From positions 103,716-167,715 of the forward strand of contig MU128950.1 of assembly GCA_014904985.1 (NCBI GenBank): DNA of 64,000 nt. Reading direction: 5' to 3'. Below the pieces are notes generated by a model, which made no database searches, was not told where the DNA came from, and worked only from the letters and a program-made list of their open reading frames with translations. This document shows, piece by piece, positions 34,396 through 44,235 of the stretch (position 1 is its first letter; the number at the start of each line of letters is the position of its first letter). Position numbers and translations under genes: made by a program. The stretch comes from Hydnum rufescens UP504 (lineage: Eukaryota; Basidiomycota; Agaricomycetes; Cantharellales; Hydnaceae).

Positions 34396-34675
34396 TCCGC
34401 CTGAAAAATGCAACCCAAAGTGGGTATTCACTTAATAATTCAGGACTTATACAAAGAAAAACCTATTGAAAAATGTGGATATTAAAAGATCCATACCCAA
34501 CAATAAGTGAATTCTACCATCAAAATTGAAGTATAAACTTGCAGGAGATCTCACTATGGTTTGAAGGATGGAAATGGTGGTACTACACAAGGAAAGGCAA
34601 TTTGGGTTCAGTTGTATAAGGCAGAAGAAGATGAAAAGACATTGCAAGGGGCTGCAATTAAAAGTGTTCACCATC
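34396..34675 (+). repeat. Internal end of the LTR-B-associated element, copy 2
   Basis: This matches 8980-9234: AAAGTGGGTATTC.CTTAA, GATCCATACCCAACAATAAG, GAGATCTCACTATGGTTTGA, TTGCAAGGGGCTGCAATTAA. It is the only internal part left in front of LTR-B copy 2. Confidence 0.7.
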
Positions 34676-36143
34676 TGTGGAGGATAAAAACATCCAGTAT
34701 CAGAAAATGTGAATATCCATTGATCCCATCCTAAGAAATGATCATGCGAACTATGACAAAATTAATTACAGCTATGCATGAAAACAGAATTCATTCGATT
34801 ACTCCGTCAGTTTTGATCAAAGAGGTACGCCCATATAACGCTTGGAAAGCCGCAATTCACACCTTTCAAATGATACCAAACACAAGTTGAATGGACCAAA
34901 ACTGCACTCTCCAGACCAATATTACTATCAAAATTCAGAATCTCCAGTAAAAAATAAATTTCTCTGTCAGTTCACATCCAATTCTCTCGGAACAGCTGTG
35001 CCTAGAAAGATATAAAAAATATGCATCCAACGGTACTGAGCATGCAAAGAACAGATCAAAACTGAGCTCTCCAAACCAATATTACTATCAGAATCAACAC
35101 CCATTAGTATTTTACGAATTTCTCTGTCAGTTTGCATCTGATCTGCTCAGAACCACTGCACCCAGAAAGCTGTTAAAACTCTGCATCAAATTATACCAAT
35201 AATGTCTATTATGGATGCAAAGTGTTGTTTCTGCATCAAATCCCATCCCATGCACTTGTCCCCATTATCAACCAGCAACAAAAACATCTTAACCACTGGA
35301 CTACAAAGAAATTAATCTCCAAGAACTCAGAAATATCCTTTGATTTCATCTCCCATTGCCACAAATAACTTCTAGAACTTCACAGATAAGAAAGATAACA
35401 CCTTCTTGGCAACCCTTTTGTTCTGTTTATGAATGACTCACCCTCCTTGACAACCCTATTGTTCTCACCTATGACTCACATATGACTCACCTAGGAGTGA
35501 GTCATATTCTTTAAACACAGCCACCTTCAGAAAGGTATAAAAGCTGGTAGATTTTCCTGTATCCCCCCATCTCCTCACTACTGGGAATATACTACTGTCT
35601 ATAAATCTGCTTGCATCTGAAGGGAGTACTGATCTAAAGCCATCTGGAGCTAAGTCATATACAAAGTTGTTAAGACTAAGTCACTGGAAGCCCTCTATGC
35701 AAAATACTGAGCCAAGGATAGTTGCAGGACCTAAGGTTAGAGTTGCTGGACATCCAAGGAAAAGTGAGTAATAACAAAGTCAAGTCAGAAGAAGAAAGAA
35801 ACACATTGACACACTGAACCAAGCTTAAACCAGTCTAGAACCCTCTTTAGAATCCGCATTTTGACCAGGAGGACACAAATAGGTACATACAAATAGCAGT
35901 AAACAATCCAATACAAAACATATAAGCCTTTCACAAGCATCCATGATATATCATTGACTATAGCTAGTCCATACCATCACCTTATCCCTCACTGAATTCC
36001 ATACACAACTTGTTAGAGAGTGATCAACCATCAGAACAAACCAGCCCATTGAATAAAAAACAGAAATACAGTCTCCCATCCACACACTGGCTGAACCAGA
36101 GTTTGATTTGACAGTCATCGGAGCTCCCAATCCTTCTTCTATA
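34676..36143 (+). repeat. LTR-B copy 2 (1468 bp)
   Basis: Begins TGTGGAGGATAAAAACATCC and ends CTTCTATA. It is shorter than copy 1, with a reduced promoter-proximal region and only about one 28-bp TATAAGCC subrepeat. The flank GTGG and the target site GCACA of Gypsy-A copy A2 follow directly. Confidence 0.75.
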
Positions 36144-36152
36144 GTGGGCACA

Positions 36153-36829
36153 TGTCAGGGTTTGTCCCTCACTCCGGTCCACTCCAGTCCACTCTGGTCC
36201 ACTCTGGTCCACTCCGGATCACTCCAGTCCTTGTCCACCCACCTCCAGTCCAGTTCTCCGCTTAGTTCCTTTGCCCAAGTCCACTTTGCTTCCGGCTTGA
36301 TTCTGGTTTGACTCCAATCCAACCCTATCTTGGTTTCATTTCCCTTTCATTTCCCATTGCTTCTGGTTTGCCCCCTGGCCAAGTTCCTGTTCCTGTTCCT
36401 GTTCCCGTCCCCCTTGTAACCACCGACAGTTTAGCGATCACTCCCCTGTAGTATAGTCATCATGTATAAGTAGTCCAAGAGCAAAGTCCAGAGACCCCAG
36501 CTTTGGTCTCTCAGGATTTCCGCTGTTACTCCAGACTACAGGTCAGCCTTCATGTATTCCGTATTCATATTACATAATCTCAGGATTTCCGCTGTTACTC
36601 CGGACTACAGCTCCGAGTATTATCCAGTCGACTCCACGAGCTTAAGGACTGCTGTGCTCATTTCCGCCTAGTCCCTTCTGGGCTGCTGGACCACTCCTCC
36701 GACATCCCTAACCTCCTTATCTCATTCTTGCCCGGATTCTTGCGGACTTAGCCGGACTTACACCAGACTTAGCCAGAATTATTTGTGTTTACATTTGTTT
36801 GGTGCCCTTGTCGCAGCGTGGCCCTGACA
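36153..36829 (+). repeat. 5' LTR of Gypsy-A copy A2
   Basis: 677 bp, ends TGTCAGGG and CCCTGACA. Near its 5' end is a tandem of TCCACTCYGG-like decamers (36178-36225) that is expanded relative to the A3 LTR. The conserved end GTTTACATTTGTTTGGTGCC precedes CCCTGACA. Confidence 0.95.
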
Positions 36830-36907
36830 GAAGACCAAAGCTCTCTCATGAGCCCACCATCTGGATTGCTTAGTATCGCCGATTTCGCTCCCACTCCTTG
36901 TTCCAAA

Positions 36908-38005
36908 ATGTCCGATGGTGCTCCAGTAGCCATTACTGCCAACCACCTCCAACACCTCCTCACCCAACTCCAACAACAAAATGCCGCCCTCTGTGAGGAG
37001 CTGGATGACATGCGGAACCAAGGGACACATGTTGCTGGCTTTGTGTCAGCTGCAGTCCAGCAGACACTCCAGCAGCACCCTCCGCCTACCCAGTCTGCTC
37101 GCGAGGCCAAGGGAGCTGACCCCGAACCATTCTCTGGCGATCGGAAGAAAATGGAGAGTTTCCTATGCTCCATCTGGCTGAACATTGCCCTCCAACCTAG
37201 AGTCTATCCAACAGAGTTGCACAAAATCCTGTACACACTCTCCTGGATGAAGGATGGAACTGCCGGAGCATGGGCGGAAAGTCTCTCCACCTCCTTCCTA
37301 GATCCGGAAACCCACAATCCATACGAGACCTTTGAAGGGTTCCTGGTTGCCTTTGAAAGCGCTTTCAGAGAACCAGACCGGGAGTTCACTGCACGATCCC
37401 AACTCCAGAATCTGAAACAAGGGAAGATGTCCATGGAGGAATACACCACGCACTTTGATGCCTTGGCAGGACGAACCAGATTTGGAGAGGAAGCATTGAT
37501 TGATGTGTATCAGCGGGGCCTCAACGAAAGACTGTTGGAAAAAATGCACCTCAGTGATCTGCCAGAGACACTTGGAGGATGGCAGGACACAGCACGGCAT
37601 CTGGATAACCTATCTCTCCGGTTCCGACAAGCCACATCCGGTACAACCCCATACACTCCGAGAAACCCCCGGACATCCATGGAGAAACCCCAGACAGCAG
37701 CACCTGTCACTCCTAGACTGACCACACTCCCTCCTGCACTGACACCCTCCTCATTGACTTCATTCACTCCCATGGATGTAGACTCAACTCGGAAATGAGA
37801 GGCATGATGGTGTTATAACTGTCAAGAGTTGGGACACATCTCTCATGACTGTCCCCACCCGCAGAAGCCACAACAATTCATCCGCGCCATGGAAGACATT
37901 GGAGCAATCATCCGCGAGGAGTTATGGAAACTATTCCCAGCTCCGAAGAATGCCTCAGAAGCTCAGGGATCGCCTCCGCAGGATTTTCCCAACAGTCAGC
38001 AGTGA
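36908..38005 (+). pseudogene. gag: gag of Gypsy-A copy A2 with two TGA stops
   Basis: I start at the MSDGAP methionine. An upstream in-frame ATG (36848) is probably a product of decay, because A1 has ACGAG there and A2 ATGAG. The protein has a Gln-rich N-terminus, a retrotransposon gag domain (WLNIALQPRVY, LYTLSWMKDG, RQATSG), a Pro/Thr linker and a CCHC zinc knuckle CYNCQELGHISHDC near 37811-37852. TGA codons at 37796 and 37805 lie just before the knuckle; A1 has CGA at the first position. The frame ends at TGA 38003. Pol lies in the -1 frame relative to gag and overlaps it by roughly 80 bp, which suggests programmed -1 frameshifting in the living element; no classical slippery heptamer is obvious. 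Confidence 0.9.
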
Positions 38006-41000
38006 AGGATGCGTCCTGCCTGACCAACAGACTCTCCTCTCTCGAAAACTGTACAAACGGAGTTGGAAATGACATGTTTTTCTCTGATGATGAGAGTGAC
38101 GAATCTGAAAGCATATCAACTGAGGTTGACCCTGTCTACAACCCCCCCCCTTCTATCCGCCTCCTTTCCGAAGACCCCAGATGAGCCACAGAGATCAAAG
38201 TGAAAATCCAATCACCACGGACTGGAGCGATCTGTGCTGGAAAGGCCCTACTGGACTCTGGAGCCACCAGAATGTTCATGGACCCGACCTTTGCAAAGGA
38301 AAATGGTCTAGACATATGACCCCTTGCATGCCTGATCCCAGTCTACAATGTTGATGGAACACTGAATGAAATGGGGTCTGTCCGTGAAGAGGTTGAGGTC
38401 ATCCTCCAAATCAATGATCACTCCGAGCGGGTAGTGTTCTCTGTGATCGGACTGGGGAAAACCAAGCTGATCATAGGGCACACATGGCTTCACCATCACA
38501 ACCCAGAGATTGACTGGACAACTGGGGTAGTCACACTGACCCGGTGCCCATCTGACTGTCATGTAGTGATCTGGAAGATGCGGAACGCAGAGCATCAGCG
38601 AGGGAGAATCTCCAGGAAGACACTGGAAGAACCCCGGACACCTCCCACTCCTATGGAGGATGATGCTGACGACATTAATGAGTCCCTGACACTGGAAAAA
38701 GGAGATGCCATCTTTGCAGCTTACTTCCCCAGTGACACTGAGCACTCTGAGATTGTCCAAGCAACGAGCACCCCTTCCCAGAGGCTGGCAGAGGCTGTGA
38801 AAGCCAAAGCAGATGAGCCAGTGAAGACATTCGAGGAGCTTGTCCCAGAGGAATTCCGTGACTTCCGAGATGTGTTTTCCAAGGACTCCTTTGATCAGCT
38901 CCCTGGCCAGAAACCATGGGATCACCTCATCGAGTTTAACAAGGGAGCCCAGCTGCCTCCCCCAGCCAAACTCTTCCCACTCTCCCCAGCAGAGCAAAAG
39001 GAACTCGATGACTTCCTGAAGGAAAACCTGGCCTCTGGTTGGATCCACCCTTCCAAATCCCCTATGGCTGCCCCAGTGTTCTTTGTGAAGAAAAAAGTTG
39101 GAGGTTTTTGGCTAGTCCAGGACTACTGGAAACTCAATGACATCACGGTCAAGAATGCATACCCTTACCTCTGATCTCTGACGTCATTGACCGACTCCGA
39201 GGAGCCAAAGTATTTGGGAAACTGGACTTGCAGTGGGGCTTCCAGAATATCCGGATGGCAGACAGAGAAGAATGGAAAGCGGCTTTCCGGACTAACCGAG
39301 GACTGTTTGAACCCTTGGTCATGTTCTTTGGACTTTGCAACTCTCCGGGTACCTTCCAGAACATGATCAATGATGTCTTCCAGGAATGGATCGACAATGG
39401 AGTGTGCATCGTGTATCTGGATGACATCCTAAGCTTTGCCAAGACCCAGGAGGAGTACGTCCATGGTGTCTGAGGGATCCTGCAGACACTCTGGGAGAAC
39501 AACCTCTTCTTGAAACCCGAGAAGTGTGAGTTCTTCTGGGACCGGATTGAGTATCTAGGGATGGTGTTCACCCCGGATCATGTGGAGATGGACCCTATCA
39601 AGGTTGCAGGTGTAATGGAATGGCCGGAACCCAAGAACCTGAAGGAGACGCAGTCATTCCTTGGATTCATCAACTTCTACCACCGGTTCATCCAGGATTT
39701 CGCTAAGGTTGCCAGACCTTTCAATGATCTCACCCGGAAGGACACCCCCTTCCAATGGGCCGATGCCGAACGTAATGCCTTCATCAAACTGAAATCCCTT
39801 GTCACCTCCGCACTGATCCTAGTCTTTCCTTCTGAGTCTGGATGCTTCTGAGTGGAAGCCGATGCCTCCAGATATGCAACCGGAGCAGTACTCTCACAGC
39901 TTCAAGAGGATGGAAAGTGGCACCCAGTAGGTTTCCTATCGAAAAGTCTGTCAGAGGCTGAGAGGAATTATGACATCTATGACAAGGAGCTCATGGCCAT
40001 TATCCGAGCTCTGGAGGCATGGAGACATTACCTAGAGGGCTCTCCACATCCGATTGAGATCTTGACGGACCACCAGAACCTTCAGTACTTCTGGACTGCA
40101 CAGAAGCTGAATTGGAGACAAGCCTGCTGGAATATTTTCCTTTCCCGGTTCAACTTCACCCTCCAGCACCACTCCGGATCACAGTCTGGGAAACCGGATG
40201 CTCTTTCATGGCGCCCAGACCATCCGCAAGGAGACTCCGATAACTCCGATGTAGTCCTACTGAAGCCGACTGCTTTCCAGTCCTGTGCCCTAGACACCAC
40301 AGAGGTTGTGGCAGTGGAAGGACCTAGTCGGAGCTTGATGGCTCGGATCAAAAGGGCCACGGAGATTGATGACAAAGTAGTCCAGATCATCAAGGAGTTA
40401 AACAGAGATGGCCCGAAGGCTCACCTGAAAGATTGGGAACTCCAAGGGTCTCTGGTCCTTTTCTGTGGACATGTCTATGTTCCACTGGACTCCAAACTCC
40501 GTCATGACCTAGTCCGTGAACACCACGACACCCCAACCACAGGCCACCCTGGACAATGGAAGACATACGAACTTGTGTCTCGCCACTACTGGTGGCCAGG
40601 GATGTCACGGTATGTCGCAACCTATGTCTCCACCTGTGACACCTGCAATCAGACCAAAACCTTCCCATCCAAACTGTCCAGAACTCTCCACCCTAATCCA
40701 GTTCCAGACTGCCGATGGCAAGTCATATCAGTGGACATGATCATGGAGCTCCCAGAGTCACATGGATTTGACAGTGTGATGATCGTCATCGACCGACTCT
40801 CCAAACAGATTCATGTGATGCCCACAATGACCACAGTGGACTCCACTGGAGTCGCCCGCCTTTTCCGAGACAATGTCTGGAGGCACCATGGCCTTCCAGA
40901 GACCATCATCAGCGATTGGGGCACCACATTCACCTCGAAGTTCATGAAGGAACTCAATTCACTCCTTGGAGTTAAAACCAACTTCTCCACAGCATTCCAC

Positions 41001-41727
41001 CCCCAGACAGACAGACAGACGGAGCAAGTCAATCAGGAGATCGAGCAGTACCTCCGGATCTTTGTCAACCACAGACAAAATGATTGGGCAGACTGGCTCC
41101 CTATGGCGGAGTTTGCATACAATAACTGGATTCACTCCTCCACCTGGGAAACCCCATTCCGCCTTGACTCTGGCCAAGATCCTCGCCTCAGTACTGAACC
41201 AATCCGCCCTGGAGTTGTTGAAGCAGCCATGGACTTTGTCACACGGATGCAGAAAACCTCTGAGGAAGCCCAGTCTGCTCTCTGCCAAGCAGCCGAGGAT
41301 GTGGCTCGTCACTATGATGCACACTGGACAGAAGCCCCAGAGTATGCAGTTGGAGACTCAGTATGGCTGGATGCTCACAACATTTCCATTGACCGCCCAG
41401 CCCAGAAACTCTTGGACAAGTGGTTAGGCCCATACAAAGTGGACAAGGTGATCTCCTGCTCTGCTATCTGGCTCAAACTTCCCCCCTCCATGTGAGTCCA
41501 CCCGGTGTTCCATGTCTCGAAACTCCGCCCTTTCTGGCCTGACCCAATTATGGATTGTGTTGCACATCCTCCGCCTCCTCCTATCCTCCATGTGGTGAAG
41601 AGAGTATGAGGTGGAATGGATTGAAAACTCCCACTATTTCCCGAGCCGACTCCAGTACTTGGTGAAATGGAAAGGCTACCCACCCTCAGAGAAACCAATG
41701 GCTTCCAGAGACCAATCTAGGTAATGC
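37924..41727 (+). pseudogene. pol: pol of Gypsy-A copy A2 (protease, RT, RNase H, integrase, chromodomain)
   Basis: The start given is the first ATG of the pol frame, not a proven start. Order: acidic linker; retropepsin LLDSGATRMFMD near 38250; RT with FFVKKK (39079), [14 protein letters not shown] (39331) and YLDDILSF (about 39413, catalytic YxDD); RNase H VEADASRYATGAVL (39855) and TDHQNL; integrase with the zinc motif HHDTPTTGHPG and CDTC (40518-40650). The DDE core follows: VISVDMIMEL, IISDWGTTF and the HPQTDRQTEQVNQE glutamate block. The C-terminal chromodomain (YEVEWIENSHYF, LVKWKGY) ends about 41690. Stops at 38182, 39471 and 39849 correspond to CGA in A1 or A4. One base is missing near 39165 (YPLPLI). 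Confidence 0.93.
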
Positions 41728-41917
41728 CCCAGAAGTCATCATGGAGTTCCACCTTGCTCATCCGGAGCTCCACAGTGATCAGCGCCATGACTTCTCCTCC
41801 ATTGGGTTCCGGACATGTCCACTCCTAACTGAACCCCCTGCAGACCTCCAGACTGGTCGACCCATTGATCCCTGGCTCCCTCCCGGCCAATCGGGATGAT
41901 CGCCCTAAGAGGGGGTG

Positions 41918-42013
41918 TGTCAGGGTTTGTCCTCACTCCGGGTCCACTCCAGTCCACTCCGGTCCACTCCAGTCCACTCCGGTCCACTCTTGGTCCACTC
42001 CGGATCACTCCGG
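41918..42013 (+). repeat. 3' LTR of Gypsy-A copy A2, first part
   Basis: Begins TGTCAGGG right after the purine tract and contains the TCCACTCCGG decamer tandem. It is broken at GGATCACTCCGG by LTR-B copy 3. Confidence 0.93.
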
Positions 42014-43629
42014 TATAGAAGAAGGGTTGGGAGCTCCGATGACTGTCAAATCAAAATCTGTCAGCCAGTATGTGGATGGGAGACTGTATTTCTGTTGTTA
42101 TTCGTTGGGCTGGTTCGCTTCAATGGTTGATCACACTCTGTAAGATGTGTATGGTGTTCAGTGGAGAATAGGAAGGGATATGGACTAGCTGTAGTCAATG
42201 ATATATCGTGTAGGATGCTTATAGAAAGGCTTATACGTCTGTGATGCTTGTGGAAAGGCTTATACGTCGTTCGTGTTGTGTTGGTCTGTTTACTGATATT
42301 TGTGTATTCTTGTTTATGTTCTCCTGGTCAAAATGCGGATATCTGTGGGTTATAGACTGGTCAGTGCTTGGTTAGTCTTGTTAGTATGTTTCTTTCTTCT
42401 TTCTTCAAAACCTGATACGTATTTCGTTATGCTTACTTTTCCTTGGATGTCCAGCAACTCTAACCTTAGGTCCTGCAACTATCCTTGGCTTTAGTGATTC
42501 GCGTAGAGGGCTACCAGTGGCTTTGTCTCAACAACCTTGAAGATGACTTAGCTCCAGATGGCTTATAGATAGACTGTTCTTTAGAGGCAAGCAGAAAAGT
42601 TGACAGTGGTTGACAGTAATGATTTCCAGAGAGGAGATTATTGTGTGGGGGTACAGGAAATCTACCAGCTTTTATACCTTTCTGAAGGTGGCTGTGTTTA
42701 AGAAATATGACTCCCCCATGGGTGAGTCATATGTGAGTCATAGGTGAGAACAAAAGAAAAATAACAAGATGATGTAATAATGCGGTCATAGCTGAGTCAT
42801 TCATAAAGAGAACAAAAGGAATCATGAGGGGTGATGTCATAGTGATGTCATTCATAAGGAGAACAAAAGAAATCATGAGGGGGGGTGATGTCACCAATTT
42901 GCTGAGCATGTGGAATGCTTGGAGCATGTGGTCACTGACCATGTGGAGCATTCTGGAGGCGAAATGAAAGGATATCTCCGGGTTTTGGAGATTAATTTGA
43001 GCATAGTCCAGTGGTTAAGGTGTTTTGTTGTTGGTTGATAATGGGAACAAGTGCATAGGATGGGATTCGATGCAGAAACAGCAGTTTGCATCCGTAATAG
43101 ACGTTCTTGGTATCATTAGATGCGGATTTTTCACAGCTTTTTGGACGCGGTGGTTCCGAGAAGATCCGGTGTAAACTGACAGAGAAATTCGTTTTTTACT
43201 GATGGGTGTTGATTCTGATAGTAATATCGCTCTGTAGAGTTCAGTTTTGATCTGTTCTTCGCGTGCTCAGTACCGTCGGATGCGGATTTTTTATATCTTT
43301 CTAAGCGCGGTTGTTCCGAAAGGATTGAATGCGAACTGATGGAGAAATTCGTTTTTTACTGGAAATTCCGGATTTTGGTAGTAAAATTGGCCTGGAGAGT
43401 GCAGTTCTGGTCCGTTCGACTTGTGTTTGGTACCGTTCGAAAGGTGTGAATCGTAGCTTTCTAAGAGTTATATGGGCGTACCTCTCCGATCAAAACTGAC
43501 GGAGTTATAGAACGAATTCGATTTCCGCGCGTAGCCGTAATTAATTTCGTAATTGGTCATGTGATCCTCCAATGGCTGGAAGTGGTGTGATTTCGCATTT
43601 TCTGATACTGGATGTTTTTATCTTCCACA
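42014..43629 (-). repeat. LTR-B copy 3, nested in the A2 3' LTR
   Basis: 1616 bp, minus orientation: TATAGAAG at 42014 and TCTTCCACA at 43621-43629. Two 28-bp TATAAGCC subrepeats (42205-42270, reversed) and the TATA-like GTATAAAAGC (revcomp near 42670) are present. It retains many CpG sites (TTCGTTTTTTAC, GTACCGTTCGAAAG), so it is a young copy. Flanks CCGG and CTGG may be a mutated 4-bp duplication. Confidence 0.85.
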
Positions 43630-44230
43630 CTGGTCCTTGTCCACCCACCTCCAGTCCAGTTCTCCACTTAGTTCCTTTGCCCAAGTCCACTTTGCTTCCG
43701 GCTTGATTCTGGTTTGACTCCAATCCAACCCTATCTTGGTTTCATTTCCCTTTCATTTCCCATTGCTTCTGGTTTGCCCCTGGCCGAGTTCCTGTTCCTT
43801 CCTGTTCCCGTCCCCTTGTAACCACCGACAGTTTAGCGATCACTCCCCCATAGTATAGTCATCATGTATAAGTAGTCCGAGAGCAAAGTCCAGAGACCCC
43901 AGCTTTGGTCTCTCAGGATTTCCGCTGTTACTCTGGACTACAGGTCAGCCTCATGTATTCTGTATTCATATTACATAATCTCAGGATTTCCACTGTTACT
44001 CCAGACTACAGCTCCGAGTATTATCCAGTCGACTCCACGAGCTTAAGGACCGCTGTGCTCATTTCCGCCTAGTCCCTTCCGGGCTGCTGGACTGCTCCTC
44101 CAACATCCCTAACCTCCTTATCTCATTCTTGCCCGGATTCTTGCAGACTTAGCTGGACTTACACCGGACTTAGCCGGAATTATTTGTGTTTACATTTGTT
44201 TGGTGCCCTCGTCACAGCGTGGCCCTGACA
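43630..44230 (+). repeat. 3' LTR of Gypsy-A copy A2, second part
   Basis: Continues the LTR from TGGTCCTTGTCCACCC to CCCTGACA and is followed by the target duplication GCACA. Differences from the 5' LTR are few and largely CpG-type. Confidence 0.93.
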
Positions 44231-44235
44231 GCACA

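Larger units (their letters stand above)
36153..44230 (+). mobile_element. Gypsy-A copy A2, complete chromovirus with a split 3' LTR
   Basis: Structure: 5' LTR 36153-36829, gag, pol (protease, RT, RNase H, integrase, chromodomain), purine tract AAGAGGGGG at 41907-41915, and a 3' LTR from 41918 that is interrupted at 42013/42014 by an LTR-B (42014-43629) and resumes at 43630-44230. The flanks are a 5-bp direct duplication GCACA (36148-36152 and 44231-44235). Without the nested LTR-B the element is about 6.46 kb. Coding regions are broken by CGA-to-TGA stops and a one-base deletion, so it is dead. Confidence 0.95.

Noticed and set aside
43630..44230. Independent solo LTR of Gypsy-A
   Set aside because: It lacks the first 96 bp, which are found at 41918-42013 on the other side of LTR-B copy 3, and the GCACA duplication pairs its end with the A2 5' LTR.
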